From assembly GCA_963691815.1 (NCBI GenBank), contig OY829661.1:3403001-3467000 (forward strand): 64,000 bases of DNA. The letters are read 5' to 3'. The translations under genes and the position numbers were made by a program. Origin of the DNA: Echiichthys vipera (taxonomy: Eukaryota; Chordata; Actinopteri; Perciformes; Trachinidae). Positions within the stretch are counted from its first letter, which is position 1. The number at the start of each line of letters is the position of its first letter. Below, in pieces: positions 45,601-59,300 of this stretch. The notes below the pieces were generated by a model. That model worked only from the letters and a program-made list of their open reading frames with translations. It searched no databases and was not told where the DNA came from.

Positions 45601-47423
45601 CTCTAGAAGCCAAAAAGTGTGCTAAAGTACTCTCTAGGAGCCAAAACGTGTGGTATAGTGCCCTCTTCGAAGCCAAAATGCGCGGTAAAGTACTCTCTTG
45701 GAACCAAAACATGTGCTAAACTGTCCTCTGGGAGCCAAAGCTTGTGTTTAAGTGTCCTCTAGGAACCAAAACTTTTGCTAAAGTACTCTCTAGGAGCCAA
45801 AACATGTGCTAAAGTACCCTCTAGAAGCCAAAGCGTGTGTTAAAGTGTCCTCTAGGAGCCAAAACATGTGATAAAGTACTCTCTAGGTGCCAAAACATGT
45901 GCTAAAGTACAGTCTAGAAGCCAAAACGTGTGCTATATTGCCTTCTTCGAAGCCAAAATGCGTGGTAAAGTACTCTCTATGAGCCAAAAAGTGTGCTAGA
46001 GTGCCCTCTAGGAGCGAAAACATGTGTTAAGTACTCTCTAGGAGCCAAAACATTTGCTAAAGTGCCGTCTCGAAGCCAAAAAGTGTGCTAAAGTTCTCTC
46101 TAGGAGCCAAAACGCGTGCTAAAGTGCCCTCTTCGAAGCCAAAATGCGCTAAAGTACTCTCTAGGAGCCAAAACGTGTGCTAAAGTGCCCTCTAGAAGCC
46201 AAAAAGCGTGCAAAAGTACTCTCTAGGAGCCAAAATGTGCGCTAAATTGCCCTCTTCGAAGCCAAAATGCGTGGTAAAGTACTCTCTAGAAGCCAAAACG
46301 TGTGCTAGTGTCCTCTAGATCTCAAAAAACGTGTGCTAGAGTACTCTCTAGAACCCAAAATGTGTGCTAAAGTGTCCTCTAGGAGCCAAAACGTGTGCAA
46401 AAGTGTTCTCTAGGAGCCAAAAGGTGTGCTAAAGGACTCTCTAGGAACCAAAACGTGTGCAAAAGTGTCCTCTAAAAGCCAAAAAGTGTGCTAAAGTACT
46501 CTCTAGGAACCAAAACGTGTTATAAAGTGTTCTCTTCGAAGCCAAAATGCGTGGTAAAGTACTCTAGGAGCCAAAACGTGCGCTAAATTGCCCTCTTCGC
46601 AGCCAAAAAGTGTGCTAAAGTACTCTCTAGGAGCCAAAACGTGTGCTAAAGTGTCCTGTAGAAGCCAAAAAGTGTGCTAAAGTACTCTCTAGCAACAAAA
46701 CGTACGCTAAAGTGTTCTCTGGGAGCCAAAGCGTGTGTTTAAGTGTCCTCTAGGAGCCAAAACATGTGCTAAAGTACTTTCTAGGAGCCAAAACATGTGC
46801 TAAAGTGCCCTCTAGAAGACAAAAAGTGTGCTAAAGTACTCTTTAGGAGCCGAAATGTGTGATAAAGTGCCCTCTTCAAAGCCAAAATGAGTGGTAAAGT
46901 ACTCTCTAGGAGCCAAAACGTGCGCTAAAGTGCCCTCTTTGAAGCCAAAAAGTGTTCTAAAGTACTCTCTATGAGCCAAAACAAGTGCTAAAGTGCCCTC
47001 AAGGAGCCAAAAAGTGCGCAAAAGTAGTCTCTAGGAGCCAATACGTGTGCTAAAGGTCCCTCTTCGAAGCCAAAATGCGTGGTAAAGTACTCTGTAGGAG
47101 CCAAAACGTGTGCTAAAGTGCCCTCTAGAAGCCAAAAAGTGTGCTAAAGTACTCTCTAGGAGATAAAACGTGTGATAAAGTGCCCTCTTCAAAACAAAAA
47201 TGCGTGGTAAAGTTCTCTCTAGAAGCCAAAACGTGTTCTAAAGTGCCCTCCTCAAATCCAAAATGCGCGGTAAAGTGCCCTCTAGGAACCAAAACATGTG
47301 CTAAAGTGCCCTTTTTGAAGCCAAAATGAGTGGTAAAGTACTCTCTAGGGGCCAAAACGTGCGCTAAATTGCCACCTTCGAAGCCAAAATGCGTGCTAAA
47401 GTACTCTCTAGGAGCCAAAGCGT

Positions 47424-50400
47424 GTGCTAGTGTCCTCTAGAAATCAAAAAACATTTGCTAAAGTGCACTCTTCGAAGCCAAAATGCGTGCTAAAGTACTC
47501 TCTAGGAGCCAAAACGTGTGCTAAAGTGTCCTCTAGGAATCAAAAGGTGTGCAAAACTGTCCTCTGGGAGCCAAAGCTTGTGTTTAAGTGTCCTCTAGGA
47601 ACCAAAACTTGTGCTAAAGTACTCTCTAGGAGCCAAAACATGTGCTAAAGTAACCTCTAGAAGCCAAAAAGTGTGCTAAAGTACTCTCTAGGAGCCAAAA
47701 CATGTGCTAAAGTGCCCTCTAGAAGCCAAAAAGTGTGCTAAAGTACTCTTTAGGAGCCGAAATGTGTGATAAAGTGCACTCTTCAAAGCCAAAATGAGTG
47801 GTAAAGTACTCTCTAGGAGCCAAAACGTGCGCTAAAGTGCCCTCTTTGAAGCCAAAAAGTGTGCTAAAGTACTCTCTAGGAGCCAAAACAAGTGCTAAAG
47901 TGCCCTCAAGGAGCCAAAAAGTGCGCAAAAGTAGTCTCTAGGAGCCAATACGTGTGCTAAAGGTCCCTCTTCAAAGCCAAAATGCGTGGTAAAGTACTCT
48001 GTAGGAGCCAAAACGTGTGCTAAAGTGCCCTCTAGAAGCCAAAAAGTGTGCTAAAGTACTCTCTAGGAGATAAAACGTGTGATAAAGTGCCCTCTTCAAA
48101 GCAAAAATGCGTGGTAAAGTTCTCTCTAGGAGCCAAAACGTGTGCTAAAGTGCCCTCCTCAAATCCAAAATGCGCGGTAAAGTGCCATCTAGGAACCAAA
48201 ACATGTGCTAAAGTGCCCTTTTTGAAGCCAAAATGAGTGGTAAAGTACTCTCTAGTGGCCAAAACGTGCGCTAAATTGCCACCTTCGAAGCCAAAATGCG
48301 TGCTAAAGTATCTCTAGGAGCCAAAACGTGTGCTAGTGTCCTCTAGAAATCAAAAAACGTTTGCTAAAGTGCACTCTTCGAAGCCAAAATGCGTGCTAAA
48401 GTACTCTCTAGGAGCCAAAACGTGTGCTAAAGTGTCCTCTAGGAACCAAAAGGTGTGCAAAACTGTCCTCTGCGAGCCAAAGCTTGTGTCTAAGTGTCCT
48501 CTAGAAGCCAAAAAGTGTGCTAAAGTACTCTTTAGGAGCCGAAATGTGTGATAAAGTGCCCTCTTCAAAGCCAAAATGAGTGGTAAAGTACTCTCTAGGA
48601 GCCAAAACGTGCGCTAAAGTGCCCTCTTTGAAGCCAAAAAGTGTGCTAAAGTACTCTCTAGGAGCCAAAACAAGTGCTAAAGGGCCCTCTAGGAGCCAAA
48701 AAGTGCGTAAAAGTAGTCTCTAGGATCCAATACGTGTGCTAAACGTCCCTTTTCGAAGCCAAAATGCGTGGTAAAGTACTCTCTAGGAGCCAAAACGTGT
48801 GCAAAAGTGTCCTCTAGTAGCCAAAAAGTGTGCTAAAGTACTCTCTAGCAGCCAAAACGTGTGCTATAGTGCCCTCTTCGAAGCCAAATACGGGTAAAGT
48901 ACTCTCTAAAAGCCAAAACGCTTGCTAAAGTGCCCTATTCGAAGCCAAAATGAGTGCTAAAGTACTCTCTAGGAACCAAAACGTGTGCTAAAGTGCCCTC
49001 CAGAAGCCAAAAAGTGTGCTAAAGTACTCTCTACGAGCCAAAACGTGTGATAAAGTGCCCTCTTTAAAGCCAAAATACGTGGTAAAGTGCCCTCTACCAG
49101 CCAAAATGTGCTAAAGTTCCCTCTTCGAAGCCAAAATGCGTGGTAAAGTACTCCCTAGAAGCCAAAACGTGTGCTAGTGTCCTCTGGGAGGCAAAGCATG
49201 TGTTTAAGTATCCTCTAGGAACCAAAACTTGTGCTAAAGTACTCTCTAGGAGCCAAAACATGGGCTAAAGTGCCCTCTAGGAGCCAAAACATGTGCTAAA
49301 GTACTCTCTAGGAGCCAAAACATGTCCTAAAGTGCCCTCTAGAAGCCAAAAAGTGTGCTAAAGTACTCTCTAGGAGCCAAAGCGTGTGCTAGGGTCCTCT
49401 AGAAATCAAAAAACATTTGCTAAAGTGCACTCTTCGAAGCCAAAATGCGTGCTAAAGTACTCTCTAGGAGCCAAAACGTGTGCTAAAGTGTCCTCTAAGA
49501 ATCAAAAGGTGTGCAAAACTGTCCTCTGGGAGCCAAAGCTTGTGTTTAAGTGTCCTCTAGGAACCAAAACTTGTGCTAAAGTACTCTCTAGGAGCCAAAA
49601 CATGTGCTAAAGTAACCTCTAGAAGCCAAAAAGTGTGCTAAAGTACTCTCTAGGAGCCAAAACATGTGCTAAAGTGCCCTCTAGAAGCCAAAAAGTGTGC
49701 TAAAGTACTCTTTAGGAGCCGAAATGTGTGATAAAGTGCACTCTTCAAAGCCAAAATGAGTGGTAAAGTACTCTCTAGGAGCCAAAACATGCGCTAAAGT
49801 GCCCTCTTTGAAGCCAAAAAGTGTGCTAAAGTACTCTCTAGGAGCCAAAACAAGTGCTAAAGTGCCCTCAAGGAGCCAAAAAGTGCGCAAAAGTAGTCTC
49901 TAGGAGCCAATACGTGTGCTAAAGGTCCCTCTTCAAAGCCAAAATGCGTGGTAAAGTACTCTGTAGGAGCCAAAACGTGTGCTAAAGTGCCCTCTAGAAG
50001 CCAAAAAGTGTGCTAAAGTACTCTCTAGGAGATAAAACGTGTGATAAAGTGCCCTCTTCAAAGCAAAAATGCGTGGTAAAGTTCTCTCTAGGAGCCAAAA
50101 CGTGTGCTAAAGTGCCCTCCTCAAATCCAAAATGCGCGGTAAAGTGCCATCTAGGAACCAAAACATGTGCTAAAGTGCCCTTTTTGAAGCCAAAATGAGT
50201 GGTAAAGTACTCTCTAGTGGCCAAAACGTGCGCTAAATTGCCACCTTCGAAGCCAAAATGCGTGCTAAAGTATCTCTAGGAGCCAAAACGTGTGCTAGTG
50301 TCCTCTAGAAATCAAAAAACGTTTGCTAAAGTGCACTCTTCGAAGCCAAAATGCGTGCTAAAGTGCTCTCCAGGAGCCAAAACGTGTGCTAAAGTGTCCT

Positions 50401-51347
50401 CTAGGAACCAAAAGGTGTGCAAAACTGTCCTCTGCGAGCCAAAGCTTGTGTTTAAGTGTCCTCTAGAAGCCAAAAAGTGTGCTAAAGTACTCTTTAGGAG
50501 CCGAAATGTGTGATAAAGTGCCCTCTTCAAAGCCAAAATGAGTGGTAAAGTACTCTCTAGGAGCCAAAACGTGTGCTAAAGTGCCCTCTTTGAAGCCAAA
50601 AAGTGTGCTAAAGTACTCTCTAGGAGCCAAAACAAGTGCTAAAGGGCCCTCTAGGAGCCAAAAAGTGCGTAAAAGTAGTCTCTAGGATCCAATACGTGTG
50701 CTAAACGTCCCTTTTCGAAGCCAAAATGCGTGGTAAAGTACTCTCTAGGAGCCAAAACGTGTGCAAAAGTGTCCTCTAGTAGCCAAAAAGTGTGCTAAAG
50801 TACTCTCTAGCAGCCAAAACGTGTGCTATAGTGCCCTCTTCGAAGCCAAATACGGGTAAAGTACTCTCTAAAAGCCAAAACGCTTGCTAAAGTGCCCTAT
50901 TCGAAGCCAAAATGAGTGCTAAAGTACTCTCTAGGAACCAAAACGTGTGCTAAAGTGCCCTCCAGAAGCCAAAAAGTGTGCTAAAGTACTCTCTACAAGC
51001 CAAAACGTGTGCTAAAGTGCCCTCTTTAAAGCCAAAATACGTGGTAAAGTGCCCTCTACCAGCCAAAATGTGCTAAAGTTCCCTCTTCGAAGCCAAAATG
51101 CGTGGTAAAGTACTCCCTAGAAGCCAAAACGTGTGCTAGTGTCCTCTGGGAGGCAAAGCATGTGTTTAAGTATCCTCTAGGAACCAAAACTTGTGCTAAA
51201 GTACTCTCTAGGAGCCAAAACATGGGCTAAAGTGCCCTCTAGGAGCCAAAACATGTGCTAAAGTACTCTCTAGGAGCCAAAACATGTCCTAAAGTGCCCT
51301 CTAGAAGCCAAAAAGTGTGCTAAAGTACTCTCTAGGAGCCAAAGCGT
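47424..51347. repeat. 1,962-bp higher-order repeat, two full copies
   Basis: 47424-49385 and 49386-51347. Three independent markers repeat at exactly 1,962 bp: block starts 47424/49386/51348, 47719/49681/51643, and the CTAGTAGCC marker at 48816/50778. Only scattered base differences separate the copies. A third copy starts at 51348 but changes into the 1,743-bp form. Confidence 0.92.
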
Positions 51348-51419
51348 GTGCTAGGGTCCTCTAGAAATCAAAAAACATTTGCTAAAGTGCACTCTTCGAA
51401 GCCAAAATGCGTGCTAAAG

Positions 51420-54400
51420 TACTCTCTAGGAGCCAAAACGTGTGCTAAAGTGTCCTCTAAGAATCAAAAGGTGTGCAAAACTGTCCTCTGGGAGCCAAAG
51501 CTTGTGTTTAAGTGTCCTCTAGGAACCAAAACTTGTGCTAAAGTACTCTCTAGGAGCCAAAACATGTGCTAAAGTAACCTCTAGAAGCCAAAAAGTGTGC
51601 TAAAGTACTCTCTAGGAGCCAAAACATGTGCTAAAGTGCCCTCTAGAAGCCAAAAAGTGTGCTAAAGTACTCTTTAGGAGCCGAAATGTGTGATAAAGTG
51701 CACTCTTCAAAGCCAAAATGAGTGGTAAAGTACTCTCTAGGAGCCAAAACATGCGCTAAAGTGCCCTCTTTGAAGCCAAAAAGTGTGCTAAAGTACTCTC
51801 TAGGAGCCAAAACAAGTGCTAAAGTGCCCTCAAGGAGCCAAAAAGAGCGCAAAAATAGTCTCTAGGAGCCAATACGTGTGCTAAAGGTCCCTCTTCAAAG
51901 CCAAAATGCGTGGTAAAGTACTCTGTAGGAGCCAAAACGTGTGCTAAAGTGCCCTCTAGAAGCCAAAAAGTGTGCTAAAGTACTCTTTAGGAGCCGAAAT
52001 GTGTGATAAAGTGCACTCTTCAAAGCCAAAATGAGTGGTAAAGTACTCTCTAGGAGCCAAAACATGCGCTAAAGTGCCCTCTTTGAAGCCAAAAAGTGTG
52101 CTAAAGTACTCTCTAGGAGCCAAAACAAGTGCTAAAGTGCCCTCAAGGAGCCAAAAAGAGCGCAAAAATAGTCTCTAGGAGCCAATACGTGTGCTAAAGG
52201 TCCCTCTTCAAAGCCAAAATGCGTGGTAAAGTACTCTGTAGGAGCCAAAACGTGTGCTAAAGTGCCCTCTAGAAGCCAAAAAGTGTGCTAAAGTACTCTC
52301 TAGGAGATAAAACGTGTGATAAAGTGCCCTCTTCAAAGCAAAAATGCGTGGTAAAGTTCTCTCTAGGAGCCAAAACGTGTGCTAAAGTGCCCTCCTCAAT
52401 CCAAAATATGTAAAGTGCCATCTAGGAACCAAAACATGTGCTAAAGTGCCCTTTTTGAAGCCAAAATGAGTGGTAAAGTACTCTCTAGTGGCCAAAACGT
52501 GCGCTAAATTGCCACCTTCAAAGCCAAAATGCGTGCTAAAGTATCTCTAGGAGCCAAAACGTGTGCTAGTGTCCTCTAGAAATCAAAAAACGTTTGCTAA
52601 AGTGCACTCTTCGAAGCCAAAATGCGTGCTAAAGTACTCTCTAGGAGCCAAAACGTGTGCTAAAGTGTCCTCTAGGAACCAAAAGGTGTGCAAAACTGTC
52701 CTCTGCGAGCCAAAGCTTGTGTTTAAGTGTCCTCTAGAAGCCAAAAAGTGTGCTAAAGTACTCTTTAGGAGCCGAATCGGTGATAAAGTGCCCTCTTCAA
52801 AGCCAAAATGAGTGGTAAAGTACTCTGTAGGAGCCAAAACGTGTGCTAAAGTGCCCTCTAGAAGCCAAAAAGTGTGCTAAAGTACTCTCTAGGAGCCAAA
52901 ACAAGTGCTAAAGGGCCCTCTAGGAGCCAAAAAGTGCGCAAAAGTAGTCTCTAGGAGCCAATACGTGTGCTAAAGGTCCCTCTTCGAAGCCAAAATGCGT
53001 GGTAAAGTACTCTCTAGGAGCCAAAACGTGTGCAAAAGTGTCCTCTAGTAGCCAAAAAGTGTGCTAAAGTGCCCTCTTCGAAGCCAAATACGGGTAAAGT
53101 ACTCTCTAAAAGCCAAAACGCTTGCTAAAGTGCCCTATTCGAAGCCAAAATGATTGCTAAAGTACTCTCTAGGAGCCAAAACGTGTGCTAAAGTGTCCTC
53201 TAAGAATCAAAAGGTGTGCAAAACTGTCCTCTGGGAGCCAAAGCTTGTGTTTAAGTGTCCTCTAGGAACCAAAACTTGTGCTAAAGTACTCTCTAGGAGC
53301 CAAAACATGTGCTAAAGTAACCTCTAGAAGCCAAAAAGTGTGCTAAAGTACTCTCTAGGAGCCAAAACATGTGCTAAAGTGCCCTCTAGAAGCCAAAAAG
53401 TGTGCTAAAGTACTCTTTAGGAGCCGAAATGTGTGATAAAGTGCACTCTTCAAAGCCAAAATGAGTGGTAAAGTACTCTCTAGGAGCCAAAACATGCGCT
53501 AAAGTGCCCTCTTTGAAGCCAAAAAGTGTGCTAAAGTACTCTCTAGGAGCCAAAACAAGTGCTAAAGTGCCCTCAAGGAGCCAAAAAGAGCGCAAAAATA
53601 GTCTCTAGGAGCCAATACGTGTGCTAAAGGTCCCTCTTCAAAGCCAAAATGCGTGGTAAAGTACTCTGTAGGAGCCAAAACGTGTGCTAAAGTGCCCTCT
53701 AGAAGCCAAAAAGTGTGCTAAAGTACTCTTTAGGAGCCGAAATGTGTGATAAAGTGCACTCTTCAAAGCCAAAATGAGTGGTAAAGTACTCTCTAGGAGC
53801 CAAAACATGCGCTAAAGTGCCCTCTTTGAAGCCAAAAAGTGTGCTAAAGTACTCTCTAGGAGCCAAAACAAGTGCTAAAGTGCCCTCAAGGAGCCAAAAA
53901 GAGCGCAAAAATAGTCTCTAGGAGCCAATACGTGTGCTAAAGGTCCCTCTTCAAAGCCAAAATGCGTGGTAAAGTACTCTGTAGGAGCCAAAACGTGTGC
54001 TAAAGTGCCCTCTAGAAGCCAAAAAGTGTGCTAAAGTACTCTCTAGGAGATAAAACGTGTGATAAAGTGCCCTCTTCAAAGCAAAAATGCGTGGTAAAGT
54101 TCTCTCTAGGAGCCAAAACGTGTGCTAAAGTGCCCTCCTCAATCCAAAATATGTAAAGTGCCATCTAGGAACCAAAACATGTGCTAAAGTGCCCTTTTTG
54201 AAGCCAAAATGAGTGGTAAAGTACTCTCTAGTGGCCAAAACGTGCGCTAAATTGCCACCTTCAAAGCCAAAATGCGTGCTAAAGTATCTCTAGGAGCCAA
54301 AACGTGTGCTAGTGTCCTCTAGAAATCAAAAAACGTTTGCTAAAGTGCACTCTTCGAAGCCAAAATGCGTGCTAAAGTACTCTCTAGGAGCCAAAACGTG

Positions 54401-56335
54401 TGCTAAAGTGTCCTCTAGGAACCAAAAGGTGTGCAAAACTGTCCTCTGCGAGCCAAAGCTTGTGTTTAAGTGTCCTCTAGAAGCCAAAAAGTGTGCTAAA
54501 GTACTCTTTAGGAGCCGAATCGGTGATAAAGTGCCCTCTTCAAAGCCAAAATGAGTGGTAAAGTACTCTGTAGGAGCCAAAACGTGTGCTAAAGTGCCCT
54601 CTAGAAGCCAAAAAGTGTGCTAAAGTACTCTCTAGGAGCCAAAACAAGTGCTAAAGGGCCCTCTAGGAGCCAAAAAGTGCGCAAAAGTAGTCTCTAGGAG
54701 CCAATACGTGTGCTAAAGGTCCCTCTTCGAAGCCAAAATGCGTGGTAAAGTACTCTCTAGGAGCCAAAACGTGTGCAAAAGTGTCCTCTAGTAGCCAAAA
54801 AGTGTGCTAAAGTGCCCTCTTCGAAGCCAAATACGGGTAAAGTACTCTCTAAAAGCCAAAACGCTTGCTAAAGTGCCCTATTCGAAGCCAAAATGATTGC
54901 TAAAGTACTCTCTAGGAGCCAAAACGTGTGCTAAAGTGTCCTCTAAGAATCAAAAGGTGTGCAAAACTGTCCTCTGGGAGCCAAAGCTTGTGTTTAAGTG
55001 TCCTCTAGGAACCAAAACTTGTGCTAAAGTACTCTCTAGGAGCCAAAACATGTGCTAAAGTAACCTCTAGAAGCCAAAAAGTGTGCTAAAGTACTCTCTA
55101 GGAGCCAAAACATGTGCTAAAGTGCCCTCTAGAAGCCAAAAAGTGTGCTAAAGTACTCTTTAGGAGCCGAAATGTGTGATAAAGTGCACTCTTCAAAGCC
55201 AAAATGAGTGGTAAAGTACTCTCTAGGAGCCAAAACATGCGCTAAAGTGCCCTCTTTGAAGCCAAAAAGTGTGCTAAAGTACTCTCTAGGAGCCAAAACA
55301 AGTGCTAAAGTGCCCTCAAGGAGCCAAAAAGAGCACAAAAATAGTCTCTAGGAGCCAATACGTGTGCTAAAGGTCCCTCTTCAAAGCCAAAATGCGTGGT
55401 AAAGTACTCTGTAGGAGCCAAAACGTGTGCTAAAGTGCCCTCTAGAAGCCAAAAAGTGTGCTAAAGTACTCTCTAGGAGATAAAACGTGTGATAAAGTGC
55501 CCTCTTCAAAGCAAAAATGCGTGGTAAAGTTCTCTCTAGGAGCCAAAACGTGTGCTAAAGTGCCCTCCTCAATCCAAAATATGTAAAGTGCCATCTAGGA
55601 ACCAAAACATGTGCTAAAGTGCCCTTTTTGAAGCCAAAATGAGTGGTAAAGTACTCTCTAGTGGCCAAAACGTGCGCTAAATTGCCACCTTCAAAGCCAA
55701 AATGCGTGCTAAAGTATCTCTAGGAGCCAAAACGTGTGCTAGTGTCCTCTAGAAATCAAAAAACGTTTGCTAAAGTGCACTCTTCGAAGCCAAAATGCGT
55801 GCTAAAGTACTCTCTAGGAGCCAAAACGTGTGCTAAAGTGTCCTCTAGGAACCAAAAGGTGTGCAAAACTGTCCTCTGCGAGCCAAAGCTTGTGTTTAAG
55901 TGTCCTCTAGAAGCCAAAAAGTGTGCTAAAGTACTCTTTAGGAGCCGAATCGGTGATAAAGTGCCCTCTTCAAAGCCAAAATGAGTGGTAAAGTACTCTG
56001 TAGGAGCCAAAACGTGTGCTAAAGTGCCCTCTAGAAGCCAAAAAGTGTGCTAAAGTACTCTCTAGGAGCCAAAACAAGTGCTAAAGGGCCCTCTAGGAGC
56101 CAAAAAGTGCGCAAAAGTAGTCTCTAGGAGCCAATACGTGTGCTAAAGGTCCCTCTTCGAAGCCAAAATGCGTGGTAAAGTACTCTCTAGGAGCCAAAAC
56201 GTGTGCAAAAGTGTCCTCTAGTAGCCAAAAAGTGTGCTAAAGTGCCCTCTTCGAAGCCAAATACGGGTAAAGTACTCTCTAAAAGCCAAAACGCTTGCTA
56301 AAGTGCCCTATTCGAAGCCAAAATGATTGCTAAAG
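51420..56335. repeat. 1,743-bp higher-order repeat with internal 313-bp duplication (1,743 / 1,743 / 1,430)
   Basis: Copies are about 51420-53162, 53163-54905 and 54906-56335. Copies 1 and 2 hold a tandem 313-bp duplication (51643/51956 and 53386/53699). Copy 3 holds it once (55129), and 1,743 minus 313 is exactly its length, 1,430. The copies are almost identical; one visible difference is GAGCACAAAAA near 55,333 where the others read GAGCGCAAAAA. Confidence 0.93.
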
Positions 56336-59300
56336 TACTCTCTACGAGCCAAAACGTGTGCTAAAGTGCCCTCCAGAAGCCAAAAAGTGTGCTAAAGTAC
56401 TCTCTACGAGCCAAAACGTGTGATAAAGTGCCCTCTTTAAAGCCAAAATACGTGGTAAAGTGCCCTCTACCAGCCAAAACGTGCTAAAGTTCCCTCTTCG
56501 AAGCCAAAATGCGTGGTAAAGTACACCCTAGAAGCCAAAACGTGTGCTAGTGTCCTCTAGAAATCAAAAAACCTGTGCTTAAGTACTCCCTAGGAGCCAA
56601 AACGTGTGCTAAAGTGTCCTCTGGGAGGCAAAGCATGTGTTTAAGTATCCTCTAGGAACCAAAACTTGTGCTAAAGTACTCTCTAGGAGCCAAAACATGG
56701 GCTAAAGTGCCCTCTAGGAGCCAAAACATGTGCTAAAGTACTCTCTAGGAGCCAAAACATGTGCTAAAGTGCCCTCTAGAAGCCAAAAAGTGTGCTAAAG
56801 TACTCTCTAGGAGCCAAACCGTGTGCTATAGTGCCCTCTTCGAAGCCAAAATGCGTGGTAAAGTACTCTTTAGAAGCCAAAACATGTGCTATTGTCCTCT
56901 AGAAGCCAAAACAAGTGCTAGTGCCCTCTAGAAGCCAAAATGTTTGCTAAAGTATTCTCTAGGAACCAAAACGTGTGCTAAAGTGTCCTCTGGGAGCCAA
57001 ACCGTGTGTTTAAGTGTCCTCTAGGAGCCAAAACATGTGCTAAAGTACTCTCTAGGTGCCAAAACATGTGCTAAAGTACTCTCTAGATGCCAAAACGTGT
57101 GCTATATTGCCCTAATCGAAGACAAAATGCGTGGTGAAGTACTCTCTAGGAGCCAAAACGTGTGCTACAGTGCCCTCTAGGAGCGAAAACATATGTTAAG
57201 TACTCTCTAGGAGCCAAAACATGTGCTAAAGATCCGTCGAGAAGCCAAAAAGTGTGCTAAAGTACCTTCTAGGAGCCAAAACGCGCGCTAAAGTGCCCTC
57301 GTCGAAGCCAAAACATGTGCTAAAGTACCCTCTAGAAGCCAAAAAGTGTGCTAAAGTACTCTCTAGGAGCCAAAATGTGTGCTAAACTGTCCTCTGGGAG
57401 CCAAAGCTTGTGTTTAAGTGTCCTCTAGGAACCAAAACTTTTGCTAAAGTACTCTCTAGGAGCCAAAAATGTGCTAAAGTACCCTCTAGAAGCCAAAAAG
57501 TGTGCTAAAGTACTATCTAGGAGCCAAAACTTGTGCTAAAGTACTCTCTAGGAGCCAAATAATGTGCTAAAGTGCCCATTAGAAGCCAAAAAGTGTGCTA
57601 AAGCACTCTCTAGGAGCTAAAACTTGTGCTATAGTGCCCTCTGCGAAGCCAAAATGAGTGGTAAAGTACTCTATAGAAGCCAAAACGTGTGCTAGTGTCC
57701 TCTAGAAGAAAAAATGTTTGCTAAAGTGTTCACTAGGAGCCAAAACGTGTGCTAAAGTGTGCTCTTGGAGCCAAAGCGTGTGTTAAAGTGTCCTCTAGGA
57801 GCCAAAACATGTGCTAAAGTACTCTCTAGGTGCCAAAACATGTGCTAAAGTACAGTCTAGAAGCCAAAACGTGTGCTATATTGCCTTTTTCGAAGCCAAA
57901 ATGCGTGGTAAAGTACTCTCTAAGAGCCAAAAAGTGTGCTACAGTGCCCTCTAGGAGCGAAAACATGTGTTAAGTACTCTCTAGGAGCCAAAACATTTGC
58001 TAAAGTGCCGTCTCGAAGCCAAAAAGTGTGCTAAAGTACTCTCTAGGAGCCAAAACGCGTGCTAAAGTGCCCTCTAGAAGCCAAAAAGTGTGCTAAAGTA
58101 CTCTTTAGGAGCCGAAATGTGTGATAAAGTGCACTCTTCAAAGCCAAAATGAGTGGTAAAGTACTCTCTAGGAGCCAAAACGTGCGCTAAAGTGCCCTCT
58201 TTGAAGCCAAAAAGTGTGCTAAAGTACTCTCTAGGAGCCAAAACAAGTGCTAAAGTGCCCTCAAGGAGCCAAAAAGTGCGCAAAAGTAGTCTCTAGGAGC
58301 CAATACGTGTGCTAAAGGCCCCCCTCAAAGCCAAAATGCGTGGTAAAGTACTCTGTAGGAGCCAAAACGTCTGCTAAAGTGCCCTCTAGAAGCCAAAAAG
58401 TGTGCTAAAGTACTCTCTAGGAGATAAAACGTGTGATAAAGTGCCCTCTTCAAAGCAAAAATGCGTGGTAAAGTTCTCTCTAGGAGCCAAAACGTGTGCT
58501 AAAGTGCCCTCCTCAAATCCAAAATGCGCGGTAAAGTGCCATCTAGGAACCAAAACATGTGCTAAAGTGCCCTTTTTGAAGCCAAAATGAGTGGTAAAGT
58601 ACTCTCTAGTGGCCAAAACGTGCGCTAAATTGCCACCTTCGAAGCCAAAATGCGTGCTAAAGTATCTCTAGGAGCCAAAACGTGTGCTAAAGTGTCCTCT
58701 AGGAACCAAAAGGTGTGCAAAACTGTCCTCTGGGAGCCAAAGCTTGTGTTTAAGTGTCCTCTAGAAGCCAAAAAGTGTGCTAAAGTACTCTCTAGGAGCC
58801 AAAACGTGTGCTATAGTGCCTTCTTCAAAGTCAAATATGGGTAAAGTACTCTCTAAAAGCCAAAACACTTGCTAAAGTGCCCTATTCGAAGCCAAAATGC
58901 GTGCTAAAGTACTCTCTAGGAGCCAAAACGTGTGCTAAAGTGCCCTCCAGAAGCCAAAAAGTGTGCTAAAGTACTCTCTACAAGCCAAAACGTGTGCTAA
59001 ACTGCCCTCTTTAAAGCCAAAATACGTGGTAAAGTGCCCTCTACCAGCCAAAACGTGCTAAAGTTCCCTCTTCGAAGCCAAAATGCGTGGTAAAGTACTC
59101 CCTAGAAGCCAAAACGTGTGCTAGTGTCCTCTAGAAATAAAAAAACCTGTGCTAAAGTACTCCCTAGGAGCCAAAACGTGTGCTAAAGTGTCCTCTGGGA
59201 GGCAAAGCATGTGTTTAAGTATCCTCTAGGAACCAAAACTTGTGCTAAAGTACTCTCTAGGAGCCAAAACATGGGCTAAAGTGCCCTCTAGGAGCCAAAA

